This document shows positions 13,843-22,390 of a DNA stretch of 55,326 bases, piece after piece. The notes beneath the pieces are model-generated. The model saw only the letters and a program-made list of their open reading frames with translations. It ran no database searches and was not told the DNA's origin. A program made the position numbers and the translations under genes. The number at the start of each line of letters is the position of its first letter. Within the stretch, counting starts at the first letter, position 1. Location: contig JBBKWJ010000183.1 of the NCBI GenBank assembly GCA_037968895.1, forward strand, positions 1 through 55,326. Reading direction: 5' to 3'. Origin of the DNA: JBBKWJ01 sp037968895. Its GTDB lineage: Bacteria > Actinomycetota > Acidimicrobiia > Acidimicrobiales > SZUA-35.

Positions 13843-16211
13843 TGACTGTTGTTGGAACCCCACGACTTCGCAAAGAAGACCCAAAGCTGCTCACTGGAGA
13901 GGGCAAGTTTGTCGACGACATTCATGCCCCGGGAGAGCTCTGGATGGGCATGGTGCGCAGCATCCACGCTCACGCCAAGATCTTGTCAGTAGACACCTCG
14001 GAAGCCCACACGATGCCAGGGGTCCACACGGGTCTTACCGGCGCCGACCTGGCGGGTATGAATCTTTGGGCGGCACCGCTGCCGTGCGCCTGGCCTGTCA
14101 CCGACGACATGGTTAACCCACCTCACTATCCAGCTGCTGTCGACGAGGCCCACCACGTTGGTGAGATCATCGCCGTGGTGCTGGCTTCAAGCCGATACCA
14201 GGCCGCCGACGCCATCGAAGGCGTCGTGGTCGACTACGAGGTACTCCCTGCGGTTGCATCGATCGACGCTGCTGTTGCCGACAAGAACCAAGCCCACTCT
14301 GATCTTCCGACCAACAAGGCATATCACTGGGCGCTAGAGCCAAACCCCGAAGGAGTTGACGCGGCGTTTGCCGCAGCGGCCCACACCGTCACGGGCAATT
14401 TTGTCCAGCAACGACTGATTCCAGCGGCCATGGAGCCACGGGGTGTTCTCGCCGTCCCGTCACCACATGGCGGTGATATCACGCTGTATACATCGACCCA
14501 GATTCCACACATTCTGAAAGTGATGATCGCAGCAACCACTGGATTGCCAGAGAACAAGCTTCGTATCATCGCTCCTGCTGTTGGTGGAGGGTTTGGGGCG
14601 AAGCTCAACGTCAACCCAGACGAACTACTTGCGGTAACCCTGGCCAACCATCTCGGACTTCCTGTTCGCTGGACTGAGGGTCGGTCTGAGGCGGCGTTCT
14701 CGACCCATCAGGGTCGGGGCCAAAACCAGAAGATCGAGATCGCAGCCGACGCCGACGGCAAGATCCTCGGTGTTCGTGTGCACCTTGACGCCGATATGGG
14801 CGCCTACATGATGCTGATCACTCCTGGTGTTCCGCTTCTCGGTAGCTTCCTTTACACCGGTGTCTACGACGTGCCAGCGTTCGGGTTCACATGCGACGGG
14901 CACTTCACCAACCTGACGCCAACCGACGCCTATCGCGGCGCCGGACGCCCCGAAGCGAGCTACGCAATCGAGCGGGCGATGGACCTTCTCGCCGGCGCAG
15001 TTGGCGTTGGACCTGACGAGATCAGGCGCCGCAACTATCTCGCTGGCGGCGACGCCTTCGAGAACCTCGAGACGGCGTCGACGCTGGTCTTCGATTCTGG
15101 TCACTACGGACCAAACCTCGATGCGGCGCTTGCGCTTGCGAAGTACGACGACCTTCGAGCTGAACAGAAGCGTCGGCGTGACGCCGGATCCAAGAAGCTG
15201 CTTGGGATCGGACTCTGTACCTACGTCGAGATCTGCGGCCTCGCTCCAAGCCGGGCTCTCGCTGGCCTTAACTACGGAGCTGGTGGCTGGGAGCACGCGA
15301 TGGTGCGCTTCTTGCCGACCGGCAAAGTCGAAGTGGTTTCGGGTTCCACACCACATGGCCAGGGGCATGAAACGTCGTGGTCAATGATCGTCGCCGACAA
15401 GCTCGGTATTGATCCTGATGATGTCGTGGTGTTGCATTCTGACACCGCCATCTCGCCACTCGGTCTCGACACTTACGGCTCACGGTCCTTGTCGGTTGGC
15501 GGCGTCGCCATCTCGATGGCATGCGACAAGGTGGTCGAGAAGGCAAAGGCCATTGCTGCTCACCAGCTTGAAGCAAACGCCGACGATCTTGATTTCGCCG
15601 ACGGAACCTTCAGCGTGAAGGGGTCGCCAGACAAGGCACTCCCGATTCAGGCGATCGCATTCGGCGCATTCACCGCCCACAATCTTCCTGACGGTATGGA
15701 GCCGAACCTTCAGGAGCAAGTCACGTTTGATCCGCCAAACTTCGCTTTCCCGTTTGGCAGCCATGTTGCTGTCGTCGAGATCGACGAAGACACCGGTGAG
15801 ATTGATCTGATCGACTACATCGCCATCGACGACTGTGGCAATCAGGTCAACCCCCTCATTGTTGAAGGTCAGGTGCACGGCGGCATCGTGCAGGGCGCGG
15901 CCCAAGCCTTGTGGGAGGCGGCGGTCTACGACGAAGACGGCAACTGTAAGAACCCGTCGTTCCTCGACTACCTCGTGCCGTCACCGGCCGAGGTGCCAAA
16001 CATTCAGACCGGATTCACCGTGACGCCGAGTACCTCGAACGTCATGGGAGTTAAGGGAGTTGGCGAGGCGGGAACAATCGGTTCTGCGGCTGCTGTCATC
16101 AACGCGGTGTGTGATGCGTTGAGTCCGTATGGGGTCACCGACATGGCGATGCCAGCAACGCCTCACCGTATTTGGAAAGCAATCAACAATTCGAAGGAGG
16201 GCAAGTCATGA
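13842..16211 (+). CDS. coxL: Form II CO-dehydrogenase-like large molybdenum subunit
   Basis: A 789-residue catalytic subunit of the molybdenum hydroxylase family. It shows VGGGFGAK in the cofactor-binding part, and the catalytic glutamate lies in VKGVGEAGTIG (about Glu742). The active-site loop at residues 363-369 reads AYRGAGR. This is the form II signature; true CO-oxidising form I enzymes have AYxCSFR with the copper-ligating cysteine. The S-L-M gene order is also that of form II. The substrate is therefore uncertain: it may be an aldehyde, purine-like ring or other compound rather than CO. It overlaps coxS and coxM. Confidence 0.93.
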   Translation: MTVVGTPRLRKEDPKLLTGEGKFVDDIHAPGELWMGMVRSIHAHAKILSVDTSEAHTMPGVHTGLTGADLAGMNLWAAPLPCAWPVTDDMVNPPHYPAAVDEAHHVGEIIAVVLASSRYQAADAIEGVVVDYEVLPAVASIDAAVADKNQAHSDLPTNKAYHWALEPNPEGVDAAFAAAAHTVTGNFVQQRLIPAAMEPRGVLAVPSPHGGDITLYTSTQIPHILKVMIAATTGLPENKLRIIAPAVGGGFGAKLNVNPDELLAVTLANHLGLPVRWTEGRSEAAFSTHQGRGQNQKIEIAADADGKILGVRVHLDADMGAYMMLITPGVPLLGSFLYTGVYDVPAFGFTCDGHFTNLTPTDAYRGAGRPEASYAIERAMDLLAGAVGVGPDEIRRRNYLAGGDAFENLETASTLVFDSGHYGPNLDAALALAKYDDLRAEQKRRRDAGSKKLLGIGLCTYVEICGLAPSRALAGLNYGAGGWEHAMVRFLPTGKVEVVSGSTPHGQGHETSWSMIVADKLGIDPDDVVVLHSDTAISPLGLDTYGSRSLSVGGVAISMACDKVVEKAKAIAAHQLEANADDLDFADGTFSVKGSPDKALPIQAIAFGAFTAHNLPDGMEPNLQEQVTFDPPNFAFPFGSHVAVVEIDEDTGEIDLIDYIAIDDCGNQVNPLIVEGQVHGGIVQGAAQALWEAAVYDEDGNCKNPSFLDYLVPSPAEVPNIQTGFTVTPSTSNVMGVKGVGEAGTIGSAAAVINAVCDALSPYGVTDMAMPATPHRIWKAINNSKEGKS

Positions 16212-17029
16212 TCCCCGCAGCGTTCGAGTATGTAGAGGCTGAGTCGGCCGAGGCCGCAATTGCCGCTGTTGCCGAGCACGGCGATGAAGCGAAGTTCCTC
16301 GCCGGAGGACACAGCCTCATCCCGCTGATGCGGTTCCGGCTGTCGACCCCGACAGTGCTCGTTGATATCGGTCGGCTCGCCGACTTGTCGTATGTGAAGG
16401 ACGGCGGTGACCACGTTGCCGTCGGCGGACTCACCACCCACCAGTCAGTCGAGCGTCACGAGTTGCTCAAGGCCGAAGCACCGTTGTTGGCGCATGTGGC
16501 CGGCCTTGTTGGCGACCCGCAGGTTCGACACCGTGGAACGCTAGGAGGCTCGCTCGCGCACGGCGACCCTGCGTCTGATTTGCCCGCCGCGGTGTTGGCG
16601 ATGGGGGGAACAATTGTTGTGCAAGGATCGGGAGGTCAGCGAGAGATCGCAGCAACCGACTTCTTCACCGGGTTCCTTGAGACAGCCCTCGCTCCGGATG
16701 AACTCATCATTGAGGTAAGGGTCCCGAAGATGGCCGGCGCCGGCTGGTCGTTCCAGAAGTTCAACCGACGGGCGCAAGACTGGGCCATCGTCGGTGTTGC
16801 TGCGGTTTCGAACGGCTCATCATCGGTTGCTCTGATCAACATGGGCCAAACCCCCATGCGGTCGGCAGCGGTCGAGGCCGCGCTTGCTGGTGGGGCTTCA
16901 GCGGCTGATGCTGCCGCCCTGGCGGCGGAAGGAACTGAGCCTCCCGACGACCTAAACGGCGACGGCGAATACCGGTCGCATCTCGCAAGAGTCCTCGTCG
17001 CACGAGCTCTTGAGGAATCGGGCGCCTAG
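16208..17029 (+). CDS. coxM: Form II CO-dehydrogenase-like FAD subunit
   Basis: A 273-residue flavoprotein subunit. FAD-binding motifs are AGGHSLIPLMRFR near residue 33 and GTLGGSLAHGDPASDLP near residue 110, followed by a C-terminal CODH-flavoprotein-type domain ending in the usual LAAEG..PPDDLNG region. It transfers electrons from CoxS to an acceptor, probably quinone. ATG 16208 overlaps the coxL stop by four bases, with AAGGAGGG just upstream. Confidence 0.92.
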   Translation: MIPAAFEYVEAESAEAAIAAVAEHGDEAKFLAGGHSLIPLMRFRLSTPTVLVDIGRLADLSYVKDGGDHVAVGGLTTHQSVERHELLKAEAPLLAHVAGLVGDPQVRHRGTLGGSLAHGDPASDLPAAVLAMGGTIVVQGSGGQREIAATDFFTGFLETALAPDELIIEVRVPKMAGAGWSFQKFNRRAQDWAIVGVAAVSNGSSSVALINMGQTPMRSAAVEAALAGGASAADAAALAAEGTEPPDDLNGDGEYRSHLARVLVARALEESGA

Positions 17030-17131
17030 CACCGTTTGGCCTAGACACGTTGTGACCGATCCGTCGGGTGGGCTATTGTCACACCCGGCGGGCGGGCATT
17101 CGGCCCCTCCGAAATTCGGCCTTGGAGCAAC

Positions 17132-18007
17132 ATGGTGAAATTCAATTTGAAGCGCAGTTCGACGCGGACGAAGACGGTCACGGCGATTGGCCTTGCCGCA
17201 GGCTTGGCCGCCACTGCAGGAATTGCGGGAGCGGGCTACGGCATAACGGTTCGCGGCGGAGGCAACGGTGGCGCCGAGGTGTCGTGTCCCGGCGGGATGA
17301 GCAGCCTCGCACACGTGCTCGACGAATCAAACTCGATCTTTCCTGGTGACCCACTGACGACGATCGACCTGTTCGCGACAATCGACCCTGACGGCTACTT
17401 GGTTGAAGACCTGGGCATGGCCACCCACACTGGCACTCACCTTGACGCGCCGGGTCACTTCATCGAAGGCGGCCGCACGGTTGATGACCTGCGGCCCGAA
17501 GAACTCGTGATGCCGCTCTACATCATCGATGTTCGTGATCGTATGGCCGCCGCGGGCGAGGCAGTCGACTTCCAGCTCAGCGCTAGCGACATCCGAAGCT
17601 ACGAGAAGGACAACGGGAAGATTGAGCGAGGTTCGCTCGTCGTTATCCAGACCGGCTTTGACGAAGTCTTCCGCACTGAAGGATATTTCGAAGCTGCGCC
17701 AGGGTTCTCCGGCGCTGCAGTCCAGTGGCTCGTCAACAGCCGCAGGGTTGGTGGCATCGGCTCCGATACCTTTGGCCCAGACTCGACGGCCGATGAGTTC
17801 TTCGACGCCACCTACACGATCCTGGCGAATGACAAGGTCGCCGTACCAGGGCTCAACAACCTCGACTCGGCTGCGGTCAAGGGCGACATCGTGATGCTGT
17901 CGCCGGTCCGTCTCATTGACGGCTCAGGTTTCCAGATCAACCCGGTTGCGTGCCACTCACGCAATCGTGCTGGCGGCAACAGTGGATCGCACCGTAACGA
18001 CAACTAA
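17132..18007 (+). CDS. Cyclase-family metal-dependent hydrolase with N-terminal export signal
   Basis: A 291-residue protein of the cyclase/kynurenine-formamidase-like family. The metal-binding motif HTGTHLDAPGHF lies near residues 98-109 and is followed by the expected VVIQTGFDE and GIGSDTFGPDS segments. Family members hydrolyse amide or ester bonds using zinc or manganese. Residues 1-40 contain basic residues and a hydrophobic stretch (AIGLAAGLAATAGIAGAGYG), so the enzyme is probably exported or membrane-anchored, which is unusual for the family. It follows coxM on the same strand after 102 bases; co-transcription is possible. The substrate is unknown. Confidence 0.82.
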   Translation: MVKFNLKRSSTRTKTVTAIGLAAGLAATAGIAGAGYGITVRGGGNGGAEVSCPGGMSSLAHVLDESNSIFPGDPLTTIDLFATIDPDGYLVEDLGMATHTGTHLDAPGHFIEGGRTVDDLRPEELVMPLYIIDVRDRMAAAGEAVDFQLSASDIRSYEKDNGKIERGSLVVIQTGFDEVFRTEGYFEAAPGFSGAAVQWLVNSRRVGGIGSDTFGPDSTADEFFDATYTILANDKVAVPGLNNLDSAAVKGDIVMLSPVRLIDGSGFQINPVACHSRNRAGGNSGSHRNDN

Positions 18008-18040
18008 CTGAACACCACATCGAATACGAGCTAAAACGCG

Positions 18041-18076
18041 GGGCGCCCCAGGGCGCCCTGCTCTCGTTTTCGGCTG
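18041..18076 (+). terminator. Likely terminator after the cyclase gene
   Basis: GGGCGC (18041-18046) pairs with GCGCCC (18053-18058). The stem is followed after a few bases by TCTCGTTTTC. It lies 34 bases after the cyclase stop. Confidence 0.6.
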
Positions 18077-18172
18077 CCGCGTTGCCGACTTTTCACGAAC
18101 CCCCTGGTGTGTCCCCAGGGTTGGGGGATCGCCCCGATTCGCTCGTGGGTGAATGGCCTCAGAGTGGATTGC

Positions 18173-18382
18173 ATGACCACAACACTTATTGCCTCAACAA
18201 CCACTTCCGCCCAGCCATTCACCACGGATCGCTCCGCAACCTCGGTGGCTCCGACAGTCTCCAAGGGGTGGCACGCCGATCCAATGGCCATCCACAAGCA
18301 GCGTTGGCACGATGGCGCCGAGTGGACTCAGCACGTCACTCATTTCGGCCCCGTTCCTTGCCATAGCTGCGGTAGCCACTAA
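18173..18382 (+). CDS. Small DUF2510-like protein
   Basis: A 69-residue protein starting at ATG 18173. Its second half, GWHADPMAIHKQRWHDGAEW followed by TQHV, matches the DUF2510 pattern GWYxDPxGxxxxRYWDGxxWTxHV. This short domain is common in Actinobacteria and often precedes membrane segments. Here it stands almost alone, preceded by a Ser/Thr-rich stretch and followed by a short tail with a CHSCG pair of cysteines. The function of the domain is unknown. It sits between the cyclase terminator and the thioesterase gene, and no clear ribosome binding site was seen. Confidence 0.6.
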   Translation: MTTTLIASTTTSAQPFTTDRSATSVAPTVSKGWHADPMAIHKQRWHDGAEWTQHVTHFGPVPCHSCGSH

Positions 18383-18463
18383 TCGGGTTCTGAGGGAGTC
18401 CGCTGCTAGCTTCGACTGTCGACCTACGTGGTCACGTACCTTTCCCCGATCAAAGCGACAGCG

Positions 18464-19309
18464 ATGCCGACTAGCGACACCGAAGGCCTTTCACTGGCCG
18501 AATTCATGACCGTGCAGCCAACCGACGACCCACACGTGTTCGTCGGGGCGACTGAGCAATACGGAATGCTCGGGATCTACGGCGGCCACTTTCTAGGGCA
18601 GGCACTCGCCGCAGGCTTCGAGACGGTGGAACAAGCGAAATTGGCCCACTCCTTCCATGCCTACTTTCTTCGCAAAGGTGATCCGGATGCTCGCCTCGAG
18701 TATCACGTTGCATCGCTGCGCGACGGCTACGGAAGCGACGTTCGATCAATCACGGCTCGCCAAAACGGCGACAACGTGTTCCACATGATCGCTTCGTTTA
18801 AGCTCCATGAAACGGGAGAAGAGCATCAGCAGACTGCACCCGAAGTCACGTCGCCCGAGGAACTAATTACGGCTCGAACCGAACGAGGCGACCTTCCGAG
18901 CGGCGCACCGACAGCAAAGAACGATCGGGCCGACATTTTGATGGCGAGTCCGCCGTTCCACACATTTGAACCGGGACGTGAGCCCGTGATCCGCTCTTGG
19001 ATGAAGGTCAATCGCGCTGAAGATCTCAGCGATCGCATGAAGCAAGTTGTGCTGGCCTTTCTGGCCGACGGCACGCTCATGTTCAACTCGCTCATCCCCT
19101 ATGGCACCCCGTTTGAAACGCACAGGTTGACGAGCCTTGACCAGAGTGTCTGGTTCCATCGCATGCCGGAGCCAAGCGAATGGATGCTCTTTGATCAGCG
19201 AAGCACCGCCGCGGCTGGCGCTCGGGGTCTGAACGAAGGCGAGATTTACTCGCGGGATGGCGTATTGCTCTTGTCGTGCTCGCAGGAATCGATGCTCCGG
19301 GCGAACTAG
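18464..19309 (+). CDS. Acyl-CoA thioesterase II (TesB-like)
   Basis: A 281-residue double-hotdog thioesterase. It has YGGHFLGQALAAGFETV and HSFHAYFLRKGDPD in the first hotdog. The second carries the TesB C-terminal block DQRSTAAAGARGLNEGEIYS. The family hydrolyses acyl-CoA to free acid and CoA. ATG 18464 is used; an in-frame GTG at 18428 would add 12 residues without better support. It converges with the MaoC gene: the sequence CTAG at 19306-19309 supplies both stop codons. It may relieve CoA sequestration in the acyl-CoA pathway of this region. Confidence 0.85.
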   Translation: MPTSDTEGLSLAEFMTVQPTDDPHVFVGATEQYGMLGIYGGHFLGQALAAGFETVEQAKLAHSFHAYFLRKGDPDARLEYHVASLRDGYGSDVRSITARQNGDNVFHMIASFKLHETGEEHQQTAPEVTSPEELITARTERGDLPSGAPTAKNDRADILMASPPFHTFEPGREPVIRSWMKVNRAEDLSDRMKQVVLAFLADGTLMFNSLIPYGTPFETHRLTSLDQSVWFHRMPEPSEWMLFDQRSTAAAGARGLNEGEIYSRDGVLLLSCSQESMLRAN

Positions 19310-20292
19310 CGGTGGTAGATAACCGAGACCCAGTCGAGGATCTCGACTGACTCGGTTTCGCCGAGCGTGTCACCAATCTCGCGATAGCCGTGAGTATGGA
19401 ACGTGAGAAGGCGACCGTTTTCGGTTGGCTCGCTCGCGGTCAGTTCGTGACGGAAGCTCAGGGTGTCGCCCTCGAACGCTGGCCCAGTGTGGTTGCACTG
19501 TCCCCACCCAACGAGGGTGCCGAAACCGGGTAGCAGACGGGTGAGCGAGGCTTCGGCGAGCGCGATGACATGGCCGCCGTACACAAGTCGAGTGTCGTAT
19601 GCGGTATAGGCGGCGGCACGGTGGACGATCGCCTGGTTGAAGGTCATCCTGGCGAGTGCAGGGGCAAGATCGACGTGATCCCACATGGTGTCTGCTCGCT
19701 CCTCGCCGACAACCCAGTCGGTCTCGGCGAGGTGGCTCAGATCCCAATTTGCCGGAATGGCACCGACGTAGTCGGGCGCCGGCTCGGAGGTGGCAGAGCC
19801 GACATCGTCGCTATGGCCGGGGGCATCGCGGCGGCAGGGGAGCAGGGCACAGCGCTGGTAGCTCGCAATAGGGCCGTTGTCGCCGATCGATTCGATGCCG
19901 AGAAGCACCTTGCCCCGATTGAGATCGCCCTTCGGACGGGAGTCGGCAAGGCCGAGGACGGTGGTGGTTGTTTCGATGCGCTCGCCGACTTCGACCTGGC
20001 GCTTGAGTAAGACGCCGCGGTAAAAAAGGTTGGCGATGGCTCGTCTCGTAGCGCTGGTGCTCTGGCCGATGGAGTACTGGAGGACGAGCCCTGGGCTAAT
20101 AAGCTTGCCGGCTGACCCCGTGATCGCTTGGTAGAGCGTTGCATCGGCGCTGGGGCGGTGTTCGCTCCCGGTGATCATGCGATAGGCCAGGTTGTCGGCT
20201 TCAGAGATAGTGACCGGTGGGAGTTGAGGGAACACGTGGCCGACACTCAACTCGTCGTAGTACGGGCCGTCGTTTGGCGTGGAGATGGTCAT
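19306..20292 (-). CDS. MaoC-like double-hotdog hydratase/dehydratase
   Basis: A 328-residue protein with two hotdog-type domains. The N-terminal part has YDELSVGHVFPQLPPVTISE and the C-terminal part DTRLVYGGHVIALAEASLTR followed by GPAFEGDTL, typical of MaoC-like hydratases that act on acyl-CoA thioesters. ATG at 20290-20292 is preceded on the minus strand by GAGG; the open frame extends further but without a recognisable N-terminus. It is divergent from the GntR regulator, with a palindromic site in between, so it is probably a target of that regulator. The exact substrate is unknown. Confidence 0.8.
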   Translation of the reverse strand: MTISTPNDGPYYDELSVGHVFPQLPPVTISEADNLAYRMITGSEHRPSADATLYQAITGSAGKLISPGLVLQYSIGQSTSATRRAIANLFYRGVLLKRQVEVGERIETTTTVLGLADSRPKGDLNRGKVLLGIESIGDNGPIASYQRCALLPCRRDAPGHSDDVGSATSEPAPDYVGAIPANWDLSHLAETDWVVGEERADTMWDHVDLAPALARMTFNQAIVHRAAAYTAYDTRLVYGGHVIALAEASLTRLLPGFGTLVGWGQCNHTGPAFEGDTLSFRHELTASEPTENGRLLTFHTHGYREIGDTLGETESVEILDWVSVIYHR

Positions 20293-20384
20293 GGCTGCCT
20301 CGTCACAGGTTGGGGAAGTGCACGGAGAATAACGTGCGCCAACCACGATTGTGCCCTGCGGCTGAAGAGTCAAACTGAGCCAAG

Positions 20385-20409
20385 TTGATATTGTATGCAA
20401 AATACGCAA
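20385..20409. promoter_or_regulatory. Putative GntR operator between maoC-like gene and gntR
   Basis: An imperfect inverted repeat with arms TTGATATT and AATACGCAA lies 35 bases before gntR and 92 bases before the divergent MaoC gene. The right arm is the exact complement of the left arm (TTGCGTATT) of the palindrome at 27359-27382 before the ABC importer. FCD-type GntR proteins commonly bind AT-rich palindromes of this size. Confidence 0.6.
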
Positions 20410-20444
20410 TCCTGGTCCGACCAACACGAAGGCCGAGGACGGCG

Positions 20445-21149
20445 ATGACTGACCAAGCGAAACCGAGTGTTCTGCCTGTTCCGGCTGGAGTTTCTGCCCC
20501 CCGCCGCAGGGGTGGCCTGGCTGATGATGTGGCGACGTATGTGAGAGAACTCATTTTGACCGGTGCGCTCAAGCCCGGGAGCCGGATCGACCAGGACGCA
20601 ATCGGCGAAGCGGTAGGCGTGAGTCGGAGTCCGGTTCGGGAGGCGATCGTTGTGCTCGGCCAAGAGGGCCTGCTCGAGATCCTTCCTCGTCGGGGCGCAA
20701 TGGTGGCTCAGCTCACCCGTGGCGATGTCATCGATCACTATGAGCTGTTCGGCCTCGTCTCCGGCCGTGCGGCCGGAATCGCTGCTGTCGATCTCAGCAA
20801 TGAAGATCGTGCGGATCTCAAGTCGATCCACGAGCGCTTTACCCCTGGTTCAGGGGCCGACATGAGCGCTCTCAATCGCGAGTTCCATCGCATGATCAAC
20901 TCGACCGCACCGCCTCGAACTAAGTGGCTGTTGCGGTTGCTAGAGAAATCGGTTCCCTCGCACTACTACGAGTTTGCGACCGGCTGGGACGAGACCGCTG
21001 TTGGCCACCATCAAGCGATCATCGAGGCGATCACAAACCGTGATGTCGATGGTGCACGACGAGCGATGGAACACCACCTCCACGAGTCTGGCGTTGTCGC
21101 CGCCGATGCACTTGAACGACAAGGCTTTTGGTCGCAGGACGATCTCTAA
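20445..21149 (+). CDS. GntR-family regulator, FCD subfamily
   Basis: A 234-residue regulator. The winged helix-turn-helix occupies residues 25-95 (LADDVATYVRELILTGALKPG, then DAIGEAVGVSRSPVREAIVVLGQEGLL). The C-terminal helical FCD ligand domain shows the metal-binding pattern of Asp, His and two further His (NREFH, GHHQAIIEAI, HHLHESG). FCD members are usually repressors released by an organic acid or acyl-CoA. ATG 20445 is chosen for its fit to the family start. It is divergent from the MaoC gene and 52 bases before the acyl-CoA dehydrogenase, probably controlling both and the importer at 27488. Confidence 0.9.
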   Translation: MTDQAKPSVLPVPAGVSAPRRRGGLADDVATYVRELILTGALKPGSRIDQDAIGEAVGVSRSPVREAIVVLGQEGLLEILPRRGAMVAQLTRGDVIDHYELFGLVSGRAAGIAAVDLSNEDRADLKSIHERFTPGSGADMSALNREFHRMINSTAPPRTKWLLRLLEKSVPSHYYEFATGWDETAVGHHQAIIEAITNRDVDGARRAMEHHLHESGVVAADALERQGFWSQDDL

Positions 21150-21201
21150 TACGAAGCAATCGCTGGCCCGGCAGACATGCGAAGGCCGCAAGGAGCACTT
21201 G

Positions 21202-22371
21202 ATGAACTTTGATGAACCAGAAGACTTCGAGGTCATTCGCACCGAGGTGCGTCGACTCGCCGACAAATACGGCAATGAATATTGGCGCAGCCTTGAACCA
21301 GACAAATATCCCGAAGCCTTCGTCGATGAGTTGACCGCGAACGGTTGGCTTGGAGCGCTCATTCCCGAGGAGTACGGGGGCGGCGGGCTCAGCCTCAGCG
21401 GAGCGTCGGTCATTCTCGAAGAAATCTCGGCGAGTGGTGGCAATCCGAGCGCGTGTCACGCCCAGATGTACGTGATGGGCACACTGCTGCGACACGGTTC
21501 GGAAGAGCAAAAGCGTCATTACCTTCCGCAGATCGCGAGTGGCGAGAAGCGGCTCCAAGCGTTTGGTGTCACTGAGCCAGCAGCTGGATCGGAAACGGGA
21601 CAGATCAAGACGAAAGCGGTTCGTGACGGCGACATTTGGCGCATCAACGGACAGAAGATTTGGACGTCTCGTGCGCTCTATAGCGACCTTATGATCCTTC
21701 TCGCCCGCACGACGCCAATTGATGAATGTGAGCGCGCTATCGATGGGTTGTCGGTGTTCCTTGTCGAGATGAAGAACGAGGCCGGAGATTGGGTCGACGG
21801 ACTCACGATCAACCCGATTGACACGTGGATGAACCACAACACCACTGAAGTTTTCTTCGACAATGTCGAGATCCCGGCCAACGCCTTGGTTGGCACCGAA
21901 GGTAAAGGATTTCGCCATGTTCTCGATGGAATGAACGCAGAGAGAATCCTTATCGCGGCCGAGTGCATCGGCGATGGTCGATTCTTCCTCGACAAGGCTT
22001 CGGCTTACGCAAACGAGCGCGTGGTTTTCGGTCGCCCAATCGGCGCGAACCAAGGCGTGCAGTTCCCACTCGCAAAAGCCTATGCACACCTCGAGGCGGC
22101 CAATCTGATGCGGTTCAAGGCCGCGTCGCTGTTTGACCAAGGCCGGTCATGTGGGGCAGAAGCCAACATGGCGAAGATGCTGGCCTCAAACGCATCGTGG
22201 GAAGCGGGTAACGCTGCGCTCGACACGCACGGCGGGTTTGGGTTCGCGACTGAGTACGACATCGAGCGAAAGCTACGCGAAACGCGGCTTTATCAAGTGG
22301 CGCCGATCAACAACAATCTCATCCTGGCCTTCCTCGGGGAGAAGGTCCTCGGGATGCCAAAGAGCTACTAG
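21202..22371 (+). CDS. Acyl-CoA dehydrogenase
   Basis: A 389-residue FAD enzyme that introduces an alpha-beta double bond into acyl-CoA. Motifs include the N-terminal GWLGALIPEEYGGGGLSL, the FAD/substrate strand QAFGVTEPAAGSETG, and the C-terminal THGGFGFATEYDIERKLRETR. The YEGT motif with the medium-chain-type catalytic Glu is replaced by APINNN. The Glu in LDGMNAERILIA aligns with the isovaleryl-CoA dehydrogenase catalytic position, so a branched or unusual acyl group is plausible. ATG 21202 follows AAGGAGC. It is probably in an operon with gntR and the ligase downstream (19-base gap). Confidence 0.9.
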   Translation: MNFDEPEDFEVIRTEVRRLADKYGNEYWRSLEPDKYPEAFVDELTANGWLGALIPEEYGGGGLSLSGASVILEEISASGGNPSACHAQMYVMGTLLRHGSEEQKRHYLPQIASGEKRLQAFGVTEPAAGSETGQIKTKAVRDGDIWRINGQKIWTSRALYSDLMILLARTTPIDECERAIDGLSVFLVEMKNEAGDWVDGLTINPIDTWMNHNTTEVFFDNVEIPANALVGTEGKGFRHVLDGMNAERILIAAECIGDGRFFLDKASAYANERVVFGRPIGANQGVQFPLAKAYAHLEAANLMRFKAASLFDQGRSCGAEANMAKMLASNASWEAGNAALDTHGGFGFATEYDIERKLRETRLYQVAPINNNLILAFLGEKVLGMPKSY

Positions 22372-22390
22372 AAATCAAAGGGGAAACAGA

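Noticed and set aside
13842..16211. True form I carbon monoxide dehydrogenase.
   Set aside because: The active-site loop is AYRGAGR, not AYxCSFR, and the gene order is S-L-M rather than M-S-L.
21031..22140. A 369-codon open frame opposite the acyl-CoA dehydrogenase.
   Set aside because: It lies fully antisense to a well-supported enzyme gene and has no family motif.
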